NCBI RefSeq assembly: GCF_004801375.1
Contig: NZ_SSNZ01000012.1
Span: 1 to 64,000, forward strand
DNA length: 64,000 bases
Reading direction: 5' to 3'
Source: Flavobacterium supellecticarium
Lineage (GTDB): Bacteria > Bacteroidota > Bacteroidia > Flavobacteriales > Flavobacteriaceae
The number at the start of each line of letters is the position of its first letter. Position 1 is the stretch's first letter. The notes below the pieces were generated by a model. The model ran no database searches. It was given only the letters and a program-made list of their open reading frames with translations, and was not told the DNA's origin. Shown one piece after another: positions 26,787-35,962 of the stretch. A program made the translations under genes and the position numbers.

Positions 26787-28301
26787 ATGGAAAAAACGGA
26801 TATACTTATAGTCGGTTCCGGAATTTCAGGGTTATTTTTTGCCATTAAAATGGCTAAAAAACGTCCCGATCTTTCCATTACCATTTTGACAAAAGCATCG
26901 GCCGACTCAACCAATACCCGCTATGCACAGGGAGGAATTGCTGTCGTAACCAATACGGAAGAAGACAGTTTTGAGCAACACATTCGTGATACACTCCAGG
27001 CCGGAGGTGGTAGTTGTAATACGGAAATTGTTCGTATGGTTGTGGAACAGGCTCCGGAGCGATTACAGGAATTACTAAATCTCCAGGTCGATTTCGACAC
27101 CACTGTTTCGGGAGCGTGGGATTTAGGACTGGAAGGAGGGCATTCCCATCACCGGATTCTGCATTATAAAGATCAGTCCGGACTGGAAATGGAGCGAAAA
27201 CTATTACGTCAACTAAGCCGGTATCCCAATATTGTACTGTTCGAAGACTATTTTAGTATTGATCTGACAACAGAAAACAATTGCTGTACCGGAATGTCCT
27301 ATTATGATAAAACCCGTGGTACGATAAAACATATCCGGTCCAGAATTACAGTGCTTTGTACCGGCGGATGCGGACAACTTTTCCAGAATACCACCAATCC
27401 GGAAATTGCCACTGGCGATGGTGTAGCGATGGCTTTCCGAGCAGGAGCTGTTATAAAAGATATGCAGTATATTCAGTTTCATCCCACCGCTTTATATGAA
27501 ACCGGCAAAAATCCCCTTTTCCTGCTATCGGAAGCGGTAAGAGGTTTTGGTGCGTATATCATTAATCATAATTACGAACGTTTTCTTTTTAAATACGACA
27601 CCCGCGGCGAACTGGCCACGCGTGATATTATTTCGAAAGCAATCGGAACGGAACTACTCAAAACAAGCGAAAAGCACGTTTACCTCGATTGTCGCCATCT
27701 TAACGCCAAACGTTTTTACGAACATTTTCCATCTATTACCGATTATTGTCTGAAATCGGGATTTGATCCGGCCAAAGAACCGATTCCAATTGTTCCGGCG
27801 GCACATTACCAGTGTGGCGGTATACAAGTGGACAAAAATGCGCGGACTTCGATACAAAATCTCTATGCAGTTGGAGAATGCGCCCAAACGGGATTACATG
27901 GAAAAAACAGACTCGCATCTAACTCCCTACTGGAAGCCTTGGTTTTTGCCCATCAGGGCATGCAATCGGCACTTAAAACAATCGACTCCATTCGATTTTC
28001 AACAGTAATCACTTTAAATCAACAACCTATTGCCTCCTATTCGACAACACCGTCAATTAAGCCTCTAAAAGCGTTATTACAAAAAACGATGACGGCGTTC
28101 TTTACTACAGAGGCATCGGATATAAATACCGTTCGGAATACACTAAAAAAACTAAAACAAAAAGCCGATTCACTATTTCAAAGTCATGATCGGAATTCTT
28201 TCCCCTCTTATATTGAATTCAGGAATATGCTAACGGTTAGTATGATCCTGCTGGAACACAGTTATAGCACTCCAGAAATCGAGTCATTCACTACATCTTA
28301 A
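26787..28301 (+). CDS. nadB: L-aspartate oxidase
   Basis: NadB oxidises L-aspartate to iminoaspartate using FAD. The 504-residue protein has the dinucleotide motif ILIVGSGISGLFFAIKMA and the flavin region TRYAQGGIAVV. It also has LEGGHSHHRILH, CTGGCGQLFQNTTNP, the substrate region FHPTALYE, and SEAVRGFGAYI and the C-terminal GLHGKNRLASNSLLEALVF. It lies between nadA and ric, with 11 bp to ric. Confidence 0.97.
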   Translation: MEKTDILIVGSGISGLFFAIKMAKKRPDLSITILTKASADSTNTRYAQGGIAVVTNTEEDSFEQHIRDTLQAGGGSCNTEIVRMVVEQAPERLQELLNLQVDFDTTVSGAWDLGLEGGHSHHRILHYKDQSGLEMERKLLRQLSRYPNIVLFEDYFSIDLTTENNCCTGMSYYDKTRGTIKHIRSRITVLCTGGCGQLFQNTTNPEIATGDGVAMAFRAGAVIKDMQYIQFHPTALYETGKNPLFLLSEAVRGFGAYIINHNYERFLFKYDTRGELATRDIISKAIGTELLKTSEKHVYLDCRHLNAKRFYEHFPSITDYCLKSGFDPAKEPIPIVPAAHYQCGGIQVDKNARTSIQNLYAVGECAQTGLHGKNRLASNSLLEALVFAHQGMQSALKTIDSIRFSTVITLNQQPIASYSTTPSIKPLKALLQKTMTAFFTTEASDINTVRNTLKKLKQKADSLFQSHDRNSFPSYIEFRNMLTVSMILLEHSYSTPEIESFTTS

Positions 28302-28312
28302 TTTTTAAACGT

Positions 28313-29038
28313 ATGAAAATTAACAATCAGACCACTATCGGAGCAATTGTCGCCTATGATTTCAGAACTGCGGCTTTATTCTCAAAATACAAAATTGATT
28401 TTTGCTGTAAAGGCGACCGTACACTGGAAGCTGTTTGCACTAAAAAGAACATCTCTCAAAAAGAGCTGATCGACGCGTTGGAAGCCCTTTTAAACAATTC
28501 GCAATCGTATATTTCCGATTACGGACAATGGTCTTTGGATTTACTGATCGATTATATCGAAACTACCCACCATCATTATGTGGAAGAAAAAACACCGGTT
28601 CTACTCCAATTTCTGGATAAGCTTTGTAAAGTACACGGAGAAAAGCACCCGGAACTACTTAAAATCAATGCCCTTTTTAGCGAATCGGCCGGAGAATTAG
28701 CGATGCATATGAAAAAGGAAGAACTGGTACTTTTTCCTTTTATCCGACAAATGGTAAATGCTAAAAAAGAGGGTTCCGAACTAAAGCGCCCTCATTTTGG
28801 TTCGGTTTCGAACCCTGTGACCATGATGCGACACGAACACGATACCGAAGGGGAACGTTTCGATAAAATCGCCACACTTACGAATCAATATACACCACCA
28901 GCTGATGCGTGTAATACCTATAAAGTTACATATGCGATGCTTCAGGAATTCGAAAACGACCTGCATAAACACATACACCTGGAGAACAATATACTGTTCC
29001 CAAAAGCGATAACACTGGAAGCAGACTTTAACAACTAG
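28313..29038 (+). CDS. ric: Di-iron iron-sulphur cluster repair protein (RIC/ScdA/YtfE)
   Basis: The 241-residue protein has the N-terminal ScdA_N domain (TTIGAIVAYDFRTAALFSKYKIDFCCKGDRT with its CC pair) and a hemerythrin-like di-iron domain. Its ligands include ETTHHHYVEEKTP, MHMKKEELVLFPF, MMRHEHDTEG and HKHIHLENNILFP. RIC proteins repair Fe-S clusters damaged by nitric oxide or oxidative stress. Coupling to nadAB on one side and nitrite reductase genes nearby fits that role. A terminator follows its stop. Confidence 0.95.
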   Translation: MKINNQTTIGAIVAYDFRTAALFSKYKIDFCCKGDRTLEAVCTKKNISQKELIDALEALLNNSQSYISDYGQWSLDLLIDYIETTHHHYVEEKTPVLLQFLDKLCKVHGEKHPELLKINALFSESAGELAMHMKKEELVLFPFIRQMVNAKKEGSELKRPHFGSVSNPVTMMRHEHDTEGERFDKIATLTNQYTPPADACNTYKVTYAMLQEFENDLHKHIHLENNILFPKAITLEADFNN

Positions 29039-29043
29039 CATCC

Positions 29044-29083
29044 AAACACAGAAATTACTTCGCTTTAATTTCTGTGTTTTTTA
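29044..29083 (+). terminator. Rho-independent terminator after ric
   Basis: A 14-bp stem (29044-29057 with 29066-29079), 8-nt loop and T-run follow the ric stop by a few bases. Confidence 0.8.
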
Positions 29084-29113
29084 TAATTTTAAAACCCGGT
29101 CTAATTCTATCTG

Positions 29114-30352
29114 ATGCCGAAAAGTTGGTTTATTATAAGTCTTCTGAATTTTTTTGTTGCAGTGCTAATGGGCGTTTTACTGCGACTGGCAGCTATCGTG
29201 CCTGTAAACTGGAACTATCTTTTTCTACTACACGGTCATTCCCATACCGCTTTGCTCGGATGGATATACCAGATGTTATACCTATTACTGCTTCATAACT
29301 TTCTACCGGAAACAAAGCGAACCTCTCCCTATTATTCCCGTTTATTCTGGATCACTCAGATAGCAGTATTCGGAATGATGATTAGTTTTCCGATACAGGG
29401 ATATGCCTTATATTCTATTATTTTTTCCACGATACATATTTTTTGCAGTTATTTTTTCTGCTCTAAAATCTGGAAAGACCTGTCGGGAAACAAGTCTTAT
29501 GATAAAATACTACTTAAAATCGCACTGTTATTCCTGTTACTGTCGACTTTTGGAGTGTGGAGTCTGGGAATAACCGGTGCTAAAAATGCTCCGCTTTATC
29601 AGGCCGCTATTCAGTTTTTTTTACATTTTCAATTTAATGGCTGGTTTATGTTTGCCGTGCTTGCCCTTTTTGTCAACCAATACCGAAACTTTTTCCATAC
29701 TATCAATTCCCGTAAATTCCATTATTGGGTTGGCCTACTTATAGTCGGCACAGTTTTTACTTATGGCTTACCGTTAAGTTGGTACTTTCCACATGCGCTA
29801 TGGCTTTGGATAAATGATATCGGTTTAGTCTGTCAATTTTTTGCATTTGGAAGTGGTATGCTTTACTTTTTAAAACGCAGCATTCCATCTGACCGAAAAA
29901 CACCGTTAACGATCCGTTTCATATTACTTTGCGGTTTTATTTCCCTATTGCTAAAGATCCTTATACAATTGACTACATTTTGGTCGGAAATAGCAGCTTC
30001 ATCTCATTATATCCGGAATTTCACAATTGGTTTTATACATCTGATCATGCTTGGAATAATCAATAGTTTTCTATTCTTTTTTGCGATACGTTTTCAATCG
30101 TTTTCATTTCTAAAAAACCGGATTTCCCGAATTGGATTGTACCTGTTTCTTATCGGTTTTACAACAACCGAAATACTGCTGTTTGTACAAGGCTTTTATT
30201 TTTATATCGGAAAAGGAGCCATTCCGTATTATAACATATCTCTTTTTATGGTTTCACTTCTATTACCTATAGGATTATTTTTAGTACTTATCGGAACCTT
30301 ATTTTTTAGAAAAAAGCATAAAACTAATTGGCTTTACTCACTTCCCCGATAA
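29114..30352 (+). CDS. Polytopic membrane protein, possibly heme-copper oxidase subunit I-like
   Basis: The 412-residue protein is almost entirely hydrophobic, with about eleven or twelve predicted helices. Histidines cluster at a helix start (LFLLHGHSHTALLGWIYQML), and others lie in helical positions (QFFLHFQFNGWF, WYFPHALWLW, IGFIHLIMLG). This His-helix pattern recalls heme-binding oxidase-like and NnrS-like membrane proteins of nitrogen-oxide metabolism, but I cannot assign it. It lies between ric and sco1/nirK, and its 3' end overlaps that of the convergent sco1 gene by 29 bp. Confidence 0.65.
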   Translation: MPKSWFIISLLNFFVAVLMGVLLRLAAIVPVNWNYLFLLHGHSHTALLGWIYQMLYLLLLHNFLPETKRTSPYYSRLFWITQIAVFGMMISFPIQGYALYSIIFSTIHIFCSYFFCSKIWKDLSGNKSYDKILLKIALLFLLLSTFGVWSLGITGAKNAPLYQAAIQFFLHFQFNGWFMFAVLALFVNQYRNFFHTINSRKFHYWVGLLIVGTVFTYGLPLSWYFPHALWLWINDIGLVCQFFAFGSGMLYFLKRSIPSDRKTPLTIRFILLCGFISLLLKILIQLTTFWSEIAASSHYIRNFTIGFIHLIMLGIINSFLFFFAIRFQSFSFLKNRISRIGLYLFLIGFTTTEILLFVQGFYFYIGKGAIPYYNISLFMVSLLLPIGLFLVLIGTLFFRKKHKTNWLYSLPR

Positions 30353-30926
30353 TTTTAGAAACGATTGTATCATAGGATGTAGTGAAACCCTCCTGTTGAA
30401 AGACCAACTCCCCTTTTTTATTAAATACACTGATAATATTGGAATGTGAAAAATCGATCGGTGCTATTTTTTTATAATTTACGCCCAAAACAGCCGCAAA
30501 TTCCCGGGTATTTTCTTCAGTTGACTGTAGAAATAGCCATTGTTTGCTCATCATCTTGTTTTTAATTGCAAATGCTTTTAAACGCTCCGGAGTATCCGTT
30601 TTCGGATCGATACTAATTAAAAGAAAACACACATCCGATTTATATTTTTCAGGTAGCAGTTGTTCAATCTGCCGCATATCAGCTACCAAACGCGGGCATG
30701 CGGTTTTACAGGAGGTGTAAATCATCACCATAACCAATACGTTACCTTTCAGCTCTTTTATTTCAATATGTTTATTATCTTGTGTCGTCCATTCAGACGG
30801 AAGGTTAAAAACCGAGAGTTCCGAAATAACTTCTGTTTCGATTTTCGTATTTGACTCTTCTTTTTTCGAATTACAACTTTGTAATCCTACCAAAATCACC
30901 AATACAACCATCATTAACTTTTTCAT
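30324..30926 (-). CDS. SCO1/SenC-family copper chaperone lipoprotein
   Basis: I start at the ATG at 30926 (about 200 residues), giving a lipobox LVILVGLQSC-NSK. The thioredoxin-like fold has the Cu-binding CxxxC in MIYTSCKTACPRL and the distal His in DFSHSNIISVF. SCO proteins deliver copper to CuA or other copper sites. Here, 35 bp after nirV and in line with nirK, it probably helps to mature the copper nitrite reductase. Confidence 0.93.
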   Translation of the reverse strand: MKKLMMVVLVILVGLQSCNSKKEESNTKIETEVISELSVFNLPSEWTTQDNKHIEIKELKGNVLVMVMIYTSCKTACPRLVADMRQIEQLLPEKYKSDVCFLLISIDPKTDTPERLKAFAIKNKMMSKQWLFLQSTEENTREFAAVLGVNYKKIAPIDFSHSNIISVFNKKGELVFQQEGFTTSYDTIVSKIIGEVSKAN

Positions 30927-30960
30927 TATCAATACATTTTAACAACTTATCTGGTTCGTT

Positions 30961-31737
30961 TTACTTTACATCACATGCGCATCGGAAACCAAGATTTCGT
31001 GACGAATAATTTGCTTTTAAACTGGATCGAAAAGCATAGCGCATAAAAGCAGCATAATTCATTAAATCGGTTGCATTAACAGAAGCTCCCCCACAAAACA
31101 AACTGACATCAGTATTCCTATCTTTTCGGGATTCACCCGAAAGGAAAATACTATTAAAATCAAAAGTCCATTCCCAAATCAGACCATGCATATCGTATAA
31201 TCCCCAATAATTCTTACATGTTTGTCCTACGGATCTATTAAATGTGTTCCTTTTTTCGTACCATCCCAGAATATCGTTATTATAGGCCACTTTGGTTCTG
31301 GCGTCCCGATGCTTTTGATCGGCCATAGCGGCATATTCCCATTCATCCAGTGCAGGTAACCGCTTTCCCTTATATTCACAATATTTTTTTGCAGCAAACC
31401 ATGAAACATTCGTGACCGGTGCTTTACCATTATTCTCGCCATAATCCAAATCATTCTTCCAGTACTCCAAATAGCTTATATCGGCAAAAATCCTTTTAAT
31501 CACCGAACGTCTGTAGGATGCTTTTTCCTTTAAAAAGGACAAATACTCTTCATTTGTAACCGGATAAATATCCATTTTAAACGCGTCTATCGTTACCGAT
31601 TTTTTGTTTACATCACCGTAAAGTGGCACAAAACTTCCTTTTTTTATCAGAACCATTTTGGTATTCTGAGCATTCAGAGAAACGAACAGCAAAAAGAATA
31701 GTAGCAAAAAGAACGCTTTTTTATCTCCTTTATACAT
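30961..31737 (-). CDS. nirV: NirV-like formylglycine-generating-enzyme (SUMF1) family protein
   Basis: The 258-residue protein has a signal-like N-terminus (FFLLLFFLLFVSLNA-Q) and the FGE-sulfatase fold: MDIYPVTNEEYLSFL, PVTNVSWFAAKKYCEYKGKRLPALDEWEYAAMAD, GLIWEWTFD and the terminal NLGFRCACD. SUMF1-like genes paired with nirK are called nirV in denitrifiers; their exact role is unsettled. It starts two bases after the nirK stop, indicating translational coupling. Confidence 0.85.
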   Translation of the reverse strand: MYKGDKKAFFLLLFFLLFVSLNAQNTKMVLIKKGSFVPLYGDVNKKSVTIDAFKMDIYPVTNEEYLSFLKEKASYRRSVIKRIFADISYLEYWKNDLDYGENNGKAPVTNVSWFAAKKYCEYKGKRLPALDEWEYAAMADQKHRDARTKVAYNNDILGWYEKRNTFNRSVGQTCKNYWGLYDMHGLIWEWTFDFNSIFLSGESRKDRNTDVSLFCGGASVNATDLMNYAAFMRYAFRSSLKANYSSRNLGFRCACDVK

Positions 31738-31739
31738 TT

Positions 31740-33197
31740 TTATTCTTTCTTCTTTGTCTTTTGTTCTTTCACCATCGCAGCGGTAACGTTTGTTTTATTA
31801 TTGTTCCAGCTGTCGTAAACATAGGTGAGAACATCTGCAATTTCATCATCGGTCAGGTTGAGACTGGTCATTATATTGTTATATGTTTTTTCATTTACTG
31901 TGATTGTACCGCTTAATCCATTCAGCACCGTTTTGATAGCTCTGTTCACATCCTTATTCAGATAGTCCGACTTTGCCAATGGCGGGAAGACATTCACTAC
32001 GCCCTGTCCTTCCGATTGATGACAAGGCAAGCAGGTTCTGCTGTATATGTTTTTTCCTGCGGTAATCCGCGCATCAAGTGTTTGCACCCTGTTTTTTTTC
32101 GGTGTGTTTTTATCTGTAGGTAAATGTTGTATCGTTCCTCCTTCCGGAAGGTAGACCCCTTCCTGAGTCGTTCCCGAATAAATGGTCTTATCTTCAGGCC
32201 CATCTACCTTTAACATTCCCAGGGCTCCTTTATTAAAAGCTCTGAAAATAGAATGATCGACAAGAATAAATGTTCCCGGCACGTCTACTTTAAACTCCAC
32301 AATAGCAGCTCCACCTGCCGGTATTAATGTTGTTTGAATATCCTTATTGATCACACTACCTCCTTCAATATGGACGCGATCAAAAATTTCACCAATTACA
32401 TGGAATGAAGACACCAGATTGGGTCCTCCATTCCCCACAAACAACCGAACTGTTTCCCCGACATTCGCCCTGAGTACATTGTCTCCTGTTAACGCCCCTA
32501 CTTTACCGTTAAAAACGACATAATCCGGATTTTCACGAATCGCTTTTTTCATATCAAAAGTTTGTATGCCCGGTTCGCCATAATTTCCTTTTGTATAAAA
32601 ATCACCCTGCATAACATAATATTCCCGGTCAACTGCTGGCAATCCTCCCTCCGGTTCTACCAATATCAACCCATACATCCCATTAGCTATATGCATTCCT
32701 ACAGGAGCCGTTGCACAATGGTAGACATACAAACCCGTATTCAAACATTTAAAATCAAATACTTTTTCGTGTCCGGGTGCCACCAGCGAGGACGTTGCTC
32801 CACCACCACTACCCGTTACAGCATGTAAATCAATATTGTGCGGTAATTTATTATTCGGATGGTTTTTTAAATGAAACTCCACTTCATCGCCAATTCGGGT
32901 TCTGATAAAACTACCGGGTACCGAACCTCCAAACGTCCAATAAACATAGGTAACGCCATCGACCATTTGCCCTTCCATTTCTTTTACCTCCATGTTGACA
33001 ATTAACTTTGAAGCCTTTCTGTTTGCCACCGGTTTCGGAACCATTGGTGGTGGCGTTAGGTCGGCAATTATTTTTTCCGGTAGTGCAACACTGTTATGTT
33101 CTTTAGCCGGAGTAGTTTCTTTACAACCGATCATTACTATCATAACGATCAAGATTACACCATAAATCCTTTTAACACTTTCTCTCTTTGTTTTCAT
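31740..33197 (-). CDS. nirK: Copper nitrite reductase with fused C-terminal cytochrome c
   Basis: NirK reduces nitrite to nitric oxide. Starting at the ATG at 33197 gives about 485 residues with a lipobox (VMIVMIGC-KET). Two cupredoxin domains follow, with type 1/type 2 copper motifs LPHNIDLHA, YHCATAPVGMHIANGM and SFHVIGEIFD plus a late His in VDHSIFRAF. After a linker comes a cytochrome c domain with heme site CLPCH (near residue 389) and a distal Met region (SLNLTDDEIADVLTYV). Such fusions deliver electrons directly from the cytochrome to type 1 copper. The gene leads nirK-nirV-sco1, with an FNR-like palindrome upstream. Confidence 0.95.
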   Translation of the reverse strand: MKTKRESVKRIYGVILIVMIVMIGCKETTPAKEHNSVALPEKIIADLTPPPMVPKPVANRKASKLIVNMEVKEMEGQMVDGVTYVYWTFGGSVPGSFIRTRIGDEVEFHLKNHPNNKLPHNIDLHAVTGSGGGATSSLVAPGHEKVFDFKCLNTGLYVYHCATAPVGMHIANGMYGLILVEPEGGLPAVDREYYVMQGDFYTKGNYGEPGIQTFDMKKAIRENPDYVVFNGKVGALTGDNVLRANVGETVRLFVGNGGPNLVSSFHVIGEIFDRVHIEGGSVINKDIQTTLIPAGGAAIVEFKVDVPGTFILVDHSIFRAFNKGALGMLKVDGPEDKTIYSGTTQEGVYLPEGGTIQHLPTDKNTPKKNRVQTLDARITAGKNIYSRTCLPCHQSEGQGVVNVFPPLAKSDYLNKDVNRAIKTVLNGLSGTITVNEKTYNNIMTSLNLTDDEIADVLTYVYDSWNNNKTNVTAAMVKEQKTKKKE

Positions 33198-33266
33198 ATT
33201 GCGATACTTTTCTTTAAAATTCAACTTTATCTCTGTTAAAATTAAAGTTGGAAAATGCTATTTAGT

Positions 33267-33280
33267 ATGATTTTTATCAT
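33267..33280. promoter_or_regulatory. FNR/CRP-like palindrome upstream of nirK
   Basis: ATGAT-TTTT-ATCAT is a perfect palindrome with the geometry of the FNR/DNR box TTGAT-N4-ATCAA, differing only at the outermost pair. It lies 70 bp upstream of the nirK ATG, a normal activator position. No Crp/Fnr-family gene is in the window. Confidence 0.55.
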
Positions 33281-33419
33281 TCTACACTTTCTTAACTATA
33301 AGCAATATTCTAATAACCCTGTTTTTTTTAGTATGAGGAGCGTTATACAGCAATCCAATTTGTCTTGTTTCTGTTCCAAATATTACCTACAAATGCTATA
33401 ACTCAAGAGGTCAAAAAAA

Positions 33420-33443
33420 TACCCGTAAAAGACATTACGGGTA
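33420..33443 (-). terminator. Hairpin terminator after the AraC gene
   Basis: A 9-bp stem (33420-33428 with 33435-33443) lies 25 bp past the AraC stop at 33468 on the minus strand. The following T content is moderate. Confidence 0.6.
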
Positions 33444-33467
33444 AATTTTTAGTATTTGCTATTCTGA

Positions 33468-34367
33468 TTAATTATTGTGAATCCGGTATTCGTTAGGCGA
33501 TTGTCCTACATGTTGCTTAAATGACCGGCTAAAATGTTGCGGATATTTGAATCCCAATTCATAAGCAATCTCACTCACCGATTTATGCCGGTCGAACATT
33601 CGCTCCTTAGCCGTATTAATCACTTTTGACTGTATATATTCCTGAGCAGATTTACCGGTTTCTTTTTTGATCAGATCTCCAAAATAATTGGCCGATAAAA
33701 ACAACTGCTCGGCACAATATCCCACAGAAGGTAATCCCAAGGTCTGTGGTTTGTCCGATTGGAAATAGTCGTTCAGTACGGTTTCAAAACGCTCCAATAT
33801 TCCTTTATGAGCCGTATCCCGGGTAATAAACTGTCGGTCGTAAAAACGTACGCAATAATTCAGGAACAATTCGATTGTATTTACAATCAGTTTTTTACTG
33901 TGTTTATCGATAGGTTGTTCCAGTTCCTGATTGATTTTTTGAAAACAATCGATGATAATTTTCCGTTCATTTTCAGACAAATGCAGCGCTTCGTGTACTT
34001 CATATGAAAAAAAGCTATACGTATCGATATGGCGTCCCAATGCCGTTCCGCGAATCAGATCCGGATGAAAAACCAGTGCATATCCCTGAGGCTGGTATAA
34101 ATTACCGTTATTTTCGATTCCCATAACCTGCCCGGGAGCAAGGAAAACCAGAGTTCCCTCCTGATAATCATAATAATTACAACCATAACGTAGATTTCCG
34201 CACTTTACATCTTTTAGAAAAATGGTATAAAATCCAAAATTCAATCGGATAGTAATCTTTTTATCCGACTTCGAAAGGTCGATTACACTGACCAACGGGT
34301 GCCTGGTATCCGTATTGCAATAGGCATTGTATTCGCTTACGCTATCAAATCGTACGATATTTTCCAT
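33468..34367 (-). CDS. AraC-family transcriptional regulator
   Basis: I use the ATG at 34367 (MENIVRFDSVSEYNAY, the usual beginning of this subfamily), giving about 299 residues; ATGs at 34373 and 34421 are alternatives. The N-terminal half is a cupin-type sensor (LVFLAPGQVMGIENNG). The C-terminal AraC domain has AEQLFLSANYFGDLIKKETG and SEIAYELGFKYPQHFSRSFKQHVGQSPNEYR. It is divergent from the zinc alcohol dehydrogenase gene, which it probably controls. Confidence 0.9.
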   Translation of the reverse strand: MENIVRFDSVSEYNAYCNTDTRHPLVSVIDLSKSDKKITIRLNFGFYTIFLKDVKCGNLRYGCNYYDYQEGTLVFLAPGQVMGIENNGNLYQPQGYALVFHPDLIRGTALGRHIDTYSFFSYEVHEALHLSENERKIIIDCFQKINQELEQPIDKHSKKLIVNTIELFLNYCVRFYDRQFITRDTAHKGILERFETVLNDYFQSDKPQTLGLPSVGYCAEQLFLSANYFGDLIKKETGKSAQEYIQSKVINTAKERMFDRHKSVSEIAYELGFKYPQHFSRSFKQHVGQSPNEYRIHNN

Positions 34368-34560
34368 GATCATTTTATTTCGGGAATCAAAGTTATTGCA
34401 TAATTTTATTGTATGTACCATGCCATTATTATAATAAGTGATATTGGTAGGTAATTCCGTAATCCATATACGCCCCGTTTTAAAAATAGATTGGAATTTT
34501 GCAACGTTCGTAAGTATATCACCAAGCTAAAAACAAATCATATAAAAACTAAAAATCACT

Positions 34561-35622
34561 ATGGAAAAATTTAATGTAAAGGCATACGGTACCCATGCTA
34601 TCGAAGCCGATTTGGAATTACTAACGATTCCGCGAAGAGAGGCTACGCCTAATGATGTAGAAATTGACATTTTGTACTGTGGTGTTTGCCATTCCGATTT
34701 ACACACGGCTCGTAACGATTGGGGAGGTACGGTTTATCCGGCTGTTCCGGGACATGAGATCGTGGGAAAAGTTACAAAAGTAGGTAGTGCCGTAACCAAA
34801 TTTAAAGTAGGCGATCTGGCGGCTGTAGGCTGTTTGGTGGATTCCTGCCGCGAATGTGAGCATTGTAAAAATGATCTGGAACAATACTGTATTCCGGGAT
34901 TTACCGGAACATATAACAGTCCGGACAAACACCTGGGGTTACAGACCTATGGCGGCTATTCTGAAAAAGTTGTTGTTGCTGAACATTTTGTATTAAAAGT
35001 ACCTGAAAATCTTGATCTTGCTGCCACTGCTCCATTACTTTGTGCCGGAATTACCACCTGGTCACCATTACGCCACTGGAAAGTAGGCAAAGACAGTAAA
35101 GTAGCGGTAGTTGGTTTAGGCGGATTGGGCCATATGGCGATCAAACTGGCCAAAGGATTAGGCGCTCATGTGACTTTATTCTCCCGATCACCTAAAAAAG
35201 AAAAAGATGCTTTTGCTTTGGGTGCAGATGAGGTGATCATTTCAACAGATAACGCACAAATGGATACTGTAAAAGGCAAGTTCGATTTGATCATCGATAC
35301 AGTTCCTTATGTTCATGATGTGAACCATTATATCCCGAGTCTAAGCGTTAGCGGTACTATTGTATTAGTTGGTTATCTTGGAAATCTGGAACCGATGCTC
35401 AACACTGTTCCGATGATTTTGGGTCGAAAATCAGTTGCCGGTTCGGTTATTGGTGGAATCGCCGAAACTCAGGAATTACTGGATTTCTGTGGAAAACACA
35501 ATATCACTTCCGATATTGAGATCATCAAAATGCAGGACATTAACGAAGCGTATGAACGGATGCTAAAAAGCGACGTACGTTACCGTTTTGTAATTGATAT
35601 GGCTTCGTTGAAAAACGAATAA
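34561..35622 (+). CDS. Zinc-dependent NAD(P) alcohol dehydrogenase (cinnamyl-ADH type)
   Basis: The 353-residue medium-chain dehydrogenase has the catalytic zinc ligands in YCGVCHSDLH and VPGHEIVG. The structural zinc site is CRECEHCKNDLEQYC, and the Rossmann motif is VAVVGLGGLGHMAIKLAKG. The sequence TARNDWGGTVYPAVPGHE marks the cinnamyl-alcohol/aldehyde reductase branch (YahK/AdhA-like), usually NADPH-dependent aldehyde reductases. The divergent AraC gene is the likely regulator. The natural substrate cannot be read from the sequence. Confidence 0.95.
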   Translation: MEKFNVKAYGTHAIEADLELLTIPRREATPNDVEIDILYCGVCHSDLHTARNDWGGTVYPAVPGHEIVGKVTKVGSAVTKFKVGDLAAVGCLVDSCRECEHCKNDLEQYCIPGFTGTYNSPDKHLGLQTYGGYSEKVVVAEHFVLKVPENLDLAATAPLLCAGITTWSPLRHWKVGKDSKVAVVGLGGLGHMAIKLAKGLGAHVTLFSRSPKKEKDAFALGADEVIISTDNAQMDTVKGKFDLIIDTVPYVHDVNHYIPSLSVSGTIVLVGYLGNLEPMLNTVPMILGRKSVAGSVIGGIAETQELLDFCGKHNITSDIEIIKMQDINEAYERMLKSDVRYRFVIDMASLKNE

Positions 35623-35632
35623 GCTGAAAAAC

Positions 35633-35710
35633 AAAAAGGATGGGATTTTAGAGGGCATCCAAAATTTTAGACACTATTTGGGGTTCGTTCATTTTTCCAT
35701 CCTTTTTTAT
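35633..35710 (+). terminator. Hairpin with long loop after the alcohol dehydrogenase
   Basis: An 11-bp perfect stem (35633-35643 with 35697-35707) with a 53-nt loop and following T-run lies ten bases after the dehydrogenase stop. Confidence 0.45.
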
Positions 35711-35720
35711 TACAAAATTA

Positions 35721-35938
35721 TCATAGAATCATTTTTCGATTGTTTTCGACATTTGTTTCCAACAGCAAGCCATTCGGATCCAATACTACAGTAATGATTT
35801 TTTGTTTTTGTTTTAGTGTTAACCGGTATTTACCAAACTGTTTTTCGCAATAACCACCGTTTTAGCCGTTCCGTTTTTATAGCTTAATTCCATTCCAACA
35901 GCTTCCTCAAATACCCTAATTCTCCGGTTACCGTTATT
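35721..35938 (-). pseudogene. C-terminal gene fragment with one frameshift
   Basis: On the minus strand one frame reads RRIRVFEEAVGMELSYKNG and on to VVIA. Then, if one A is added to the A5 run at 35841-35845, it continues as KKQFGKYRLTLKQKQKIITV with VLDPNGLLLETNVENN to a stop at 35721-35723. No start codon is present; the fragment begins right after the S41 peptidase stop. It looks like the tail of an exported peptidase (M1-like C-terminus is possible), not identifiable with confidence. Confidence 0.5.
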
Positions 35939-35962
35939 TATATATATAATTAAGTATTATTT

